This document shows positions 27,430 to 36,351 of a DNA stretch of 64,000 nt, piece by piece. Within the stretch, counting starts at the first letter, position 1. Every line of letters starts with the position of its first letter. The DNA is taken from NCBI RefSeq assembly GCF_014337925.2, contig NZ_CP143423.1, positions 3,750,501 to 3,814,500 on the forward strand, read 5' to 3'. The position numbers were made by a program, and so were the translations under genes. Origin of the DNA: Roseobacter fucihabitans. GTDB lineage: Bacteria > Pseudomonadota > Alphaproteobacteria > Rhodobacterales > Rhodobacteraceae. The notes below the pieces were generated by a model. It was not told the origin of the DNA. It ran no database searches and saw nothing but the letters and a program-made list of their open reading frames with translations.

Positions 27430-27467
27430 GCCCGGCAGGCGATTGCAAAGCAATCTGCCGGGAGGGG
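27430..27467. repeat. Palindromic mini-insertion, copy 1
   Basis: The sequence begins CTGCCCGGCAG (27429-27439) and continues into a hairpin: CCCGGCA at 27431-27437 and GATTGC at 27441-27446 pair with GCAATC at 27450-27455 and TGCCGGG at 27456-27462, then GAGGGG. It stands exactly where the N-terminal part of the IS3 orfA is lost. A second sequence with the same head and tail lies reversed in orfB. Confidence 0.6.
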
Positions 27468-28512
27468 GATCAGCTCAGCAACGTTCTACAAATACAAATC
27501 GAAGTATGGCGGCATGGAGCCGTCCGACGCGAAGCGACTGGGTGCGCTTGAGGATGAGAACAGCAAGCTGAAGAAGCTGTTGGCTGAACAAATGTTGGAC
27601 AACGCCATGTTGCGAGACATCAATTCAAAAAAACGGTGACGCCCGCCCTGAAGCGGCAAGCTGTGGTGCATTTGATGGCGGCCCATCAAGTCAGTCAACG
27701 GCGGGCGTGTGATGTTTTACAAGTTGATCGATCCTCGGTGCGATATCTGTCGCGCCGAGGCGATGATGCTGAGCTAAGAGATGCAATCAAACGCGTTTCT
27801 CGTGAACGACGTCGGTTTGGGTGCCGCCGCATCCACGTGATGATTGCGCGGGAGGGCTTTGAGGTGAACCACAAGAAAGTGCGGCGCATCTATCGTGAAG
27901 AGAGAAGCTTCAGGTGTGTCGCAGGGGTGGCAGGAAGCGCGCGTTGGGAACGAGGAAGCCAATGGCATTGCCCAACGGACCGAACCAGCATTGGTCGTTG
28001 GATTTCGTGTCTGACGCGCTGACAGATGGACGTCGGTTTCGCATTTTGGCAGTTGTCGATGGCTTCAGCCGCGAGAACTTGGTGCTGGTGGCCGACACGT
28101 CGCTGTCTGGTCAACGGTCGCGCGTGAACTGGATCAGATCATTACTGAACGCGGCATGCCAACGACGATTGTATCGGACAACGGTACCGAGTTCACCAGC
28201 ATGGCGATCCTCTCAAATGGGTTCAGGATACCGGCATTGACTGGCACTACATCGCGCCCGGAAGGCCCCGGCAGAACGGTTTCATTGAAAGCTTCAACGG
28301 CAAGCTGCGCCCCTCTCGTGCATGTAAACATGCACTGCCGGGCAGTGGATGAATGCCTCAACGAAACGCTGTTTGGTGCTTTAGGCGATGCTCGCAAAAC
28401 GCTCGAAGAATGGCAGGAGGATTACAACTGGCAAAGACCACATTCAGGCTCGGGCAACCTGACCCCGATGGAATTCTCGCACAGAAAGGCGATGGACAAA
28501 ATGGCCGCCTAA
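27463..28512 (+). pseudogene. Decayed IS3-family transposase (orfA tail plus orfB in several frames)
   Basis: From about 27469 the frame reads ISSATFYKYKSKYGGMEPSD and continues through the leucine-zipper part of OrfA to 27639, but the OrfA N-terminus is missing. OrfB then follows in three frames: RRFGCRRIHVMIAREGFEVN near 27810-27870, WSLDFVSDALTDGRRFRILA from about 27990, and a later frame with [10 protein letters not shown] near 28170 and LNETLFGALGDARKTLEEWQ near 28360. The DDE motif pieces are present but split, so the element cannot make an active enzyme. The right end near 28545-28565 (ACTTGGGGATCAGGACA) looks like an IS3-type terminal repeat; no left partner is seen. Confidence 0.85.
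28311..28347. repeat. Palindromic mini-insertion, copy 2 (inverted relative to copy 1)
   Basis: A 37-base insertion splits the conserved IS3 OrfB stretch between KLR and DECLNE and shifts the frame. It holds two touching palindromes: GTGCATGT/ACATGCAC (28318-28335, AA loop) and ACTGCCGGGCAGT (28334-28346). Read on the minus strand it starts CTGCCCGGCAG and ends GAGAGGGG, the same head and tail as the copy at 27430, while the hairpin between differs. Confidence 0.6.
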
Positions 28513-28771
28513 CGCCAAAGATCTAACCCAAAGGACTCCGCGCAAAGCCGAATGAGACTTGGGGATCAGGACACAAAGAGGCGGCGACAACCGCGCACCG
28601 AAGCGTAAGCACAGAAAGGTTCATGCTTTAGAGCGTACTTGACCATACTTATCGCGCATATATGTGCCGAGTAGTTAGAAAATAGCTGAGTAGGCAAAAA
28701 AAGAACGATGTTATGTCCAAAAGCACTTGTGTTCTCTATGGAGTAGCCTTAACCGTCCCTCAGCGAAATGG

Positions 28772-30454
<1,683 letters not shown>

Positions 30455-30473
30455 AATTCGATCTCCTGAGGCA

Positions 30474-30653
30474 TCAGGAGCGCGGCTGTCGACGTGCTCC
30501 CGACTGCTGGTCATACCATTCTCGTGCAGCACGACGCGCTAGAAGGCGAACCAACTTGGCCAAGCGCGGGTCATGGCTTCCGGCGGAACTCGTAAGGCTC
30601 AAAAGACGACCGGGACCGTCTTTGCCTTTTCGATGCGCCTTTGGCTTGGTCAT
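30474..30653 (-). CDS. Small basic protein upstream of recombinase, function unknown
   Basis: A 59-residue frame beginning at ATG 30651-30653 and stopping 20 bases before the recombinase GTG, whose AGGAG site lies in the gap. It is rich in Arg and Lys, with DPRLAKLVRLLARRAAREW as a likely amphipathic helix. Short genes of this kind often stand just upstream of large serine recombinases, but I do not know a function; a directionality or DNA-binding helper is only a guess. Ribosome site is weak, so it may be spurious. Confidence 0.45.
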   Translation of the reverse strand: MTKPKAHRKGKDGPGRLLSLTSSAGSHDPRLAKLVRLLARRAAREWYDQQSGARRQPRS

Positions 30654-30916
30654 TATACCGCTGTCCGATTGAAATGGAAGATAACTCCATTGCCACAATT
30701 GCGGACACGAGCAGTTGGAGCAACTTTGCAGAGAGCGAAGTCTGGCGTGCCAATGAGCGCTTGCGGCGATGTTTTGTTACGCTGGCGAAAAACAGCGCAA
30801 TATGCCGTAGTGCAAATACTTGCTCAATTCGGTGCCTCTTGGCGCTTACCCAACCGCTTCTGGGTCGTTTGCCACCTGACTGAACCATCACAAACCAATT
30901 GCCCATATCTTGTCCG
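30654..30916. other. Gap between the small basic gene and DUF2274 gene
   Basis: No convincing gene, RNA or repeat is visible. A 111-residue minus-strand frame spans 30571-30906 but overlaps the small gene in another frame, has a composition unlike a folded protein and resembles no family I know. Confidence 0.35.
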
Positions 30917-31177
30917 TTACTTGGGACGCGCCCCAGACAGCTGTTGGGCAGCCGATTCTTGCGTTTCGCGCCTCAGCTTTGCAAAGCCTCGATCCGTTGC
31001 CATGAAGCGTTCGACCATTGGTGCGATCAGTTTTGCCGGATCCTTGATGATTTGGCTGGTTTCACGCTCCAGCACCTTTGCATAGGCGACGAGATCGCGA
31101 TGAACGGGTGCTGGCAGTTCCACGGTCAGTTTGACCGGTTTGTCGTCCGACAAAGCGCCCAGTTTCAATTTGGTCAT
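30917..31177 (-). CDS. DUF2274 domain protein of the trb cluster
   Basis: An 86-residue protein starting MTKLKLGALSDDKPVKLTVE, the typical opening of DUF2274, followed by a ribbon-helix-helix-like LPAPVHRDLVAYAKVLERE segment. DUF2274 genes regularly follow trbI in conjugative islands of alphaproteobacteria. The start overlaps the trbI stop by one base. A DNA-binding regulator or relaxosome helper is likely from the fold, though unproven. Confidence 0.85.
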   Translation of the reverse strand: MTKLKLGALSDDKPVKLTVELPAPVHRDLVAYAKVLERETSQIIKDPAKLIAPMVERFMATDRGFAKLRRETQESAAQQLSGARPK

Positions 31178-32355
31178 CAGTGACCTCCCTGTGGTTGGAG
31201 TATGAGATCGCGGGTCACGATCACGCGCACGGGGAACCCCGGCCGGATCGTCAGGGTTGGCGGAATGTCAATTTGACGACGTACGATCTCGCGGCCTGCA
31301 TCACCTATGGTGTCTTGTGCTCCGTCGCGGATGGCACTGGCGATGGGATCGTCATCGTCGGTCCCCAGTTCGGCACCGATGTTGAGCAGTGTAGAAAGAA
31401 GCGCCGCCCTCAATACACCGCCCCAATGGTGATCGACGCCGTCCTCGAGGCCTGCATAACCCGCGCTATCCGCTCCTGGCTGTCTTTCAAGAACAATGGA
31501 TTGGCCATCGGGCAGGATGATCCGGGTCCAGACCAGCAGGATACGACGTTGGCCGAAGCCGACGCCATTGTCATATTCGCCGATGAGGCGGGATCCTTGC
31601 GGCAGCAGGAGATAGCGCCCAGAAGGGCTGTCATAGACGTTCTGGGTCACTTGAGCCACGATCAGACCCGGCAAGTCAGAGCGAATGCCAGTGACGAGGG
31701 CGGCGGGAATGATGGACCCGGCCTGAAGGACGTAAGGCGAGGCGGGCGGCGTGACCCTGTCGGGCGCGACGATGCGGCGGTCGACGGGAGCATTGAGGAA
31801 AGCGAGTTGGCGGTCCTGGTCGCTTTGTGGCCCGACCTGACTCGGTTGCGGGGCTGGGAAACTACTTGGAGGTGCGGAACTGGGTGAAGCGAAGCCCGAT
31901 GGAACGTTGGGTGATTGCGTTGCAAAGAACACTTCACTGGTGCGGGCGGCTTCCTCTTCCGCGAGCCGACGCTGCTCGGCTGGGTCAGGACCTGGCATGG
32001 GCGAGGCAGGGACGGGTTGACCCGCCTCCTGGGCCCGCAGGATCGGGCGTCCGAGGTCTCCGGGCAGAGCGGGTCCGAGTTGCGGAATGCCGCTGTAATC
32101 TGAGGGCAGGCGGCGCAGTTCGTCGGCGGTGGGGCGGTTTTCCGTGGTGAAGAGTTCGCCGGGGCGATCTCGGGCCGGGCGGTCCTGCAAGGCGAAGATC
32201 AAGGCTCCGCCGATACCAACCGCTGTGATGACCGCGATACCGCCGAGGACCTTGCGAGAGAGGCGCACGACACGGGGCGGGTCAGGTCGCAGCCGAAAGG
32301 GGTCAGTGGGGTTGGCCGACGGCGGCACGGCAGGGTCTGAGGCTGACGTGGTCAT
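31177..32355 (-). CDS. trbI: Conjugal transfer protein TrbI (VirB10-like)
   Basis: A 392-residue protein with one N-terminal membrane helix (about residues 35-56), a Pro-rich periplasmic linker and a C-terminal VirB10 domain. LPQGSRLIGEYDNGVGFGQR near 255 and the following LVWTRIILPDG strand are family signatures. It spans the envelope and forms the core channel with TrbG. Its start overlaps trbG by four bases. Confidence 0.94.
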   Translation of the reverse strand: MTTSASDPAVPPSANPTDPFRLRPDPPRVVRLSRKVLGGIAVITAVGIGGALIFALQDRPARDRPGELFTTENRPTADELRRLPSDYSGIPQLGPALPGDLGRPILRAQEAGQPVPASPMPGPDPAEQRRLAEEEAARTSEVFFATQSPNVPSGFASPSSAPPSSFPAPQPSQVGPQSDQDRQLAFLNAPVDRRIVAPDRVTPPASPYVLQAGSIIPAALVTGIRSDLPGLIVAQVTQNVYDSPSGRYLLLPQGSRLIGEYDNGVGFGQRRILLVWTRIILPDGQSIVLERQPGADSAGYAGLEDGVDHHWGGVLRAALLSTLLNIGAELGTDDDDPIASAIRDGAQDTIGDAGREIVRRQIDIPPTLTIRPGFPVRVIVTRDLILQPQGGH

Positions 32356-33308
32356 GGCCGCGGTCTCCCATCGGTGCGCACGATCCTGACCATCTGCTGA
32401 TCGTCACCTCCGAGGCGCAATTCAGCGGCGGCAAAGAGCCGGTCCACGATCAGGACGTTGCGGAAGACGCGGGTGTTGACGAGTTCTGCGCTGCCATCGG
32501 CCCCAAGCACGAAGAGAGGTGGCATCTCGCCCTGCACGATGCCGCGCGGGAAGACGACATAAACGCGGCGGCCATCGTCGAAGACACTGTCCGGCCGCCA
32601 AGGTGGGGTGTTCCCTTCAACTTGCAGCCCATAGCGATAGTTGCGGTGGCTGGCCGGAGGGATTGCGGGCTGCTGGATCGATGGTGGGCGAGGTTGCGCG
32701 CGCCCCGGCGGATAGGACCAGGCGACCGACGGCATGTAGGAAGTCTCATTGGCGCGGAGTTCCAGCAGATACGTCCGCCGGTCCGTGTTGATGACAAGAT
32801 TTGTTGAGATGTCGGGCCGGGTCGGTTTGACGAGGATATGGACGCGGGCGGTGCGCCCATTGCCGCTTTCGGTGTCTCCGATGATCCAGCGCGTGGTGTC
32901 TCCGGCTGCAATCGGCCCCGCGCCAGTCAATTGCTCGCCGGGTTCGAGCGCGATGTTGGTGATCTGACCGGGGGCTGCATAGATCTGGTAGAGTGCGCCT
33001 TCGCTGTAGGGGAAGACCTGGATCGCATTGTAGTAGCCCTCGCGGCGGGGCTCTACCCGGGCGGCCGCATTGGCATTGATGACGCGAGCCTCTGCGGTGG
33101 CCGCATCCGTGTCGCCGCCGCGCGACGGGGTCCAGGGCGGTGGCGTGTGGATGGCTCGCAGCGGTTCTTCTACCACGGGGGGCGGAGGCGTGGGCAATGC
33201 GGGGACATTGCTGTCATAGTCGATTTCGGGCGGTGTGTAGGTCGCGCAAGCGTTGAGCAGGAGAGAGGCCGTCAGGGTGATGGGAATAGTGATGTTTACG
33301 CGTTTCAT
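32352..33308 (-). CDS. trbG: Conjugal transfer protein TrbG (VirB9-like)
   Basis: A 318-residue periplasmic/outer-membrane protein with a leader ending LLLNACATY, which may be a lipobox. The VirB9 domain covers the last 200 residues, with LEPGEQLTG and RRTYLLELRANE as visible marks. With TrbI it forms the outer-membrane part of the mating channel. Overlaps both neighbours by four bases. Confidence 0.93.
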   Translation of the reverse strand: MKRVNITIPITLTASLLLNACATYTPPEIDYDSNVPALPTPPPPVVEEPLRAIHTPPPWTPSRGGDTDAATAEARVINANAAARVEPRREGYYNAIQVFPYSEGALYQIYAAPGQITNIALEPGEQLTGAGPIAAGDTTRWIIGDTESGNGRTARVHILVKPTRPDISTNLVINTDRRTYLLELRANETSYMPSVAWSYPPGRAQPRPPSIQQPAIPPASHRNYRYGLQVEGNTPPWRPDSVFDDGRRVYVVFPRGIVQGEMPPLFVLGADGSAELVNTRVFRNVLIVDRLFAAAELRLGGDDQQMVRIVRTDGRPRP

Positions 33309-33988
33309 TGCTGAAGCTCCCGTGACCAGTTGATGGCGTGGACGTAGATGCCGAGCGGGTTTTGACGGAGCCGTTCGGCGCTGCGCGGTGGCTGGACCGA
33401 AATGGTCAGGATCGCTGTCCAGCGCTCGGTCGCGGCAAGGCTGCCGTCCTGATAGCGCCGCTCGGTCCAGGCGATACGGAAACTGTCGGGCGAGGCGCGA
33501 ATGACGCTGGAGACATCGACCGAGATCTGGACCTCGCCGACCTGCGCGAAGGGATCGTTGGACCGGGCATAGTCATTGAGAGCCATAGCGCCGCGATCGG
33601 TGGTGAACTCATAAGCGCGCAGCCAATTCTGACGCACAACGATGGGGTCAGCTGGGATCGCGCGGACCTGTTCGATGAATTGCGCAAGGTGATAGGCGAT
33701 CTGCGGATCGGTTACCTCGTAGTCGGCACTGGCTGGGGCCACGCTGCGGGCCTCGCCCAGTCGGTCGACCTCGACGACCCAGGGCACGACGGTGCCCTGC
33801 GCGGATTGCCAGACGAGGCCGAAGGTCAGTCCTGCTGACAGAAACAGGGACCCGAAGGCCATCAGCCGCCAGTTCTTGGCTTGCACGCGGGCCGATCCGA
33901 TGCGGTCATCCCAGACCTGTGCTGCCTTCTGATAGGGGGTCTCGGGTTCCGGTGTCTTGCCGTAGGTGAGTGAGGGGCGTTTGAACAT
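33305..33988 (-). CDS. trbF: Conjugal transfer protein TrbF (VirB8-like)
   Basis: A 227-residue bitopic protein with a membrane helix at about residues 45-65 and a VirB8-type periplasmic domain. PETPYQKAAQVWDDRIGSAR at the N-terminus and the C-terminal NPLGIYVHAINWSREL are typical of TrbF. It scaffolds assembly of the type IV channel. It starts at the base where trbL ends. Confidence 0.94.
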   Translation of the reverse strand: MFKRPSLTYGKTPEPETPYQKAAQVWDDRIGSARVQAKNWRLMAFGSLFLSAGLTFGLVWQSAQGTVVPWVVEVDRLGEARSVAPASADYEVTDPQIAYHLAQFIEQVRAIPADPIVVRQNWLRAYEFTTDRGAMALNDYARSNDPFAQVGEVQISVDVSSVIRASPDSFRIAWTERRYQDGSLAATERWTAILTISVQPPRSAERLRQNPLGIYVHAINWSRELQQ

Positions 33989-35301
33989 CAGGGATCCCTT
34001 TCCGAAAGGCTGACAGTGGTGCCACCGCCGGGGCTATCGCCAGAGCGCAGGGCGTGGGTGGCGGCGGTTGCGCCATGATGGAGCGATTGCGCGCGTCCCA
34101 TGCGGGTAGCCCAAGCTGGCGGGCCGGACGCAGGTGTTGGGGCTCCAGAACTACCGCTGCCGGTGATGGCACCGCCGCTGGCCGCAACCGCCGCCCGTGC
34201 CCCGCCTTGGGCACTGTCGCTCAAAGCTGACGCGGCCCGGCGCAGGGGGCTGGCGGCGACACCGACACCAGCACGCGCCATACCACCAACACCGGACGCA
34301 ATCCCTGCGGCTCCGGTTCGTCCAGCCGACCCAAGACTATACGCGGCGGACGCTCCGCCAACTGTTGCGGCTCCGCCGCGCGCACCGGCAACCACACCGC
34401 GCCCGGCAGCGCTTGCCGCCATGCCCGTTCCGGTCATGCCGACGGCGGTGACGCCGCCTGCGACGAGCCCGGTGCCAACGGCTGCGCCCATGCTGAGTTG
34501 CGGTCCGCCGGAGATCAGCCCGTTGGCGATGCCGGGACCGAAGATGCCGAGGCCAAGAAGGGAAAGGGCGGCCAGCACGATGGCCATGGCCTCTTCGATA
34601 TTGGGCTGATCGCCGCCAAACCCGGACGTGAACTCACCGAAAAGGCTCGACCCGATGCCGATGATCACGGCGAGCACCAGCACCTTGACGCCAGAAGAGA
34701 CGACGTTGCCGAGCACCCGTTCGGCCAGAAACGCCGTCTTGCCGAAAAGGCCGAATGGGATCAGCACGAACCCAGCGAGCGTTGTGAGCTTGAACTCGAT
34801 CAGGGTGATGAAGAGCTGCACCGCGAGGATGAAGAAGGCGAGCAGCACCATGGCCCAGGCGAACATCAGCACGATGATCTGGATGAAATTCTCGAAGAAG
34901 CTGACATAGCCCATCAGGTCCGAGATCGAGGCCAGAATGGGCCGCCCGGCATCGAGCCCAACCTGGGCCACACGCCCCGGGCGCATCAGGTCGGTGGCAC
35001 TGAACCCGGTGCCACTGGCTTGCAGACCGAGCCCGGCGAAACTCTCAAAAACAATCCGTGCGAGCGCGTTCCAGTTCGAAATGATGTAGGCGAATGCACC
35101 CACAAAGAGGGTCTTCTTGATGAGCCGCGCGAGAATATCATCATCCGCGCCCCAGGCCCAGAAGAGGGCGGCGAGTGTAACGTCGATGACGATCAGCGTG
35201 GTGGCGAGGAAGGCAACCTCGCTACCCAGAAGGCCGAACCCGCTGTCGATGTAGCTGGTGAAGACCTCGAGGAAGCGGTCGATGACGCCGGTGCCGCCCA
35301 T
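33988..35301 (-). CDS. trbL: Conjugal transfer protein TrbL (VirB6-like)
   Basis: A 437-residue polytopic membrane protein. Six hydrophobic segments lie between residues 25 and 265; IDRFLEVFTSYIDSGFGLL opens the family pattern. The last 170 residues are low-complexity Gly/Ala/Ser. VirB6-type proteins line the inner-membrane part of the DNA path. A 343-residue opposite-strand frame here is an artefact of this skewed composition. Confidence 0.94.
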   Translation of the reverse strand: MGGTGVIDRFLEVFTSYIDSGFGLLGSEVAFLATTLIVIDVTLAALFWAWGADDDILARLIKKTLFVGAFAYIISNWNALARIVFESFAGLGLQASGTGFSATDLMRPGRVAQVGLDAGRPILASISDLMGYVSFFENFIQIIVLMFAWAMVLLAFFILAVQLFITLIEFKLTTLAGFVLIPFGLFGKTAFLAERVLGNVVSSGVKVLVLAVIIGIGSSLFGEFTSGFGGDQPNIEEAMAIVLAALSLLGLGIFGPGIANGLISGGPQLSMGAAVGTGLVAGGVTAVGMTGTGMAASAAGRGVVAGARGGAATVGGASAAYSLGSAGRTGAAGIASGVGGMARAGVGVAASPLRRAASALSDSAQGGARAAVAASGGAITGSGSSGAPTPASGPPAWATRMGRAQSLHHGATAATHALRSGDSPGGGTTVSLSERDP

Positions 35302-35305
35302 TGGT

Positions 35306-35575
35306 TCACTCCTCCGGGTCTGACGATGTTGCTGGGTTCAAGAAACGGCGGCGGGTCTCGATCCAGATGGCTGCGCAGTATTGGTCGTCCAAAGCGGCGT
35401 TTCCAAGGTCCCGGCAGCGCTGCAGCTCTGCCCGGAGCGGATCATTCACCTCGGGCAGTTCGGGGATGGATCGGATATCAATGTCATCCTCACGCGCGAT
35501 CTCCAGCAATGCACCGAGGACTGCCATGAAGGCGAGAAGACCTATGCCAAGCCGAAGGATGAACGCGCCTTTCAT
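35306..35575 (-). CDS. Putative entry-exclusion protein TrbK-alt type
   Basis: An 89-residue protein with one N-terminal helix (residues 7-25) and two cysteines in RCRDLGNAALDDQYCAAIW, the pattern of the alternative TrbK family placed between trbJ and trbL. TrbK proteins limit repeated entry of related elements into a cell. The role here is inferred from position and pattern. Confidence 0.78.
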   Translation of the reverse strand: MKGAFILRLGIGLLAFMAVLGALLEIAREDDIDIRSIPELPEVNDPLRAELQRCRDLGNAALDDQYCAAIWIETRRRFLNPATSSDPEE

Positions 35576-35583
35576 CTCCGACC

Positions 35584-36351
35584 TCAGTTCTGGAACATCT
35601 GGGCATTGCCCGGCTGATAGCCGATGCCGGGGTCCAGAAACCGCCGCCGTTGTTCACGGGCCTGCTCCTGTGCCGCCGCCATTTGCGCTGATTCCAGGTT
35701 CTGCGCACGCCCTTGCGCGGCAATGAGTGCTGTCAGGTCCGCGATCTGCTGTGATTGCAAGGCGAGCAGTTGATTGCCGGCTTGCGTCGCCTGCAACGCG
35801 CCGGTTGCGCCCTGGCTCTCACCGATCAGCGCGGACATCTGTGCGCGGTTGGTGTCCAGATTGCCGACGACCCCCGCCTGCACCCGCATCGCGTCTTGCA
35901 GACCACCGACGGTCGTCTGCCAGCGCTCGCGGGCCCCGTCGACGAGCGCCTGATCTGTGGCCGTGAGCGAGGCCGGGCCGTAATCGGTCTGAAAAGCCTG
36001 ATCGATTGCCTGCACGTCATAGGCGATCCGCTGTGCCTCGCCCAGAAGCTGCTGCGTGCGCTGTACCGATTGCTGCAGGTCCTGCAGTGCCGAATAGGGC
36101 AGGCTCGTGAGGTTACGCGTCTGATTGATCAGCATCTGCGCCTCGTTCTGCAACGAAATGATCTGGTTGTTGATCTGTTCGAGCGCTCGGGCGGCTGAGA
36201 TGATATTCTCGGCATGGTTCTGCGGATCGTAGACGATGCGCCCGAAGCCGCCGAAAAACGCGTGGGCAGGGGTGACAGTGAGTGTTGCTGTCACGGGAAC
36301 GGCGAGCAGCAGCGCTGTTGCGAGGCGGAGGGTGAGGTGTTTGGTGGTCAT
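35584..36351 (-). CDS. trbJ: Conjugal transfer protein TrbJ (VirB5-like)
   Basis: A 255-residue secreted protein with a signal peptide ending AHA and the mature start FFGGFGRIVYDPQNHAENI, followed by long helices rich in Gln. VirB5-like proteins sit at the pilus tip. ATG at 36351 is chosen over a much longer frame because AGGAG precedes it, the signal peptide begins there, and it overlaps trbE by four bases. Confidence 0.93.
   Translation of the reverse strand: MTTKHLTLRLATALLLAVPVTATLTVTPAHAFFGGFGRIVYDPQNHAENIISAARALEQINNQIISLQNEAQMLINQTRNLTSLPYSALQDLQQSVQRTQQLLGEAQRIAYDVQAIDQAFQTDYGPASLTATDQALVDGARERWQTTVGGLQDAMRVQAGVVGNLDTNRAQMSALIGESQGATGALQATQAGNQLLALQSQQIADLTALIAAQGRAQNLESAQMAAAQEQAREQRRRFLDPGIGYQPGNAQMFQN

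Noticed and set aside
30571-30906. Minus-strand frame of 111 codons
   Set aside because: Overlaps a better small gene in another frame and resembles nothing known.
34498-35529. Plus-strand frame of 343 codons
   Set aside because: Lies antisense to trbL; composition of acidic and basic runs is typical of a GC-rich shadow frame.
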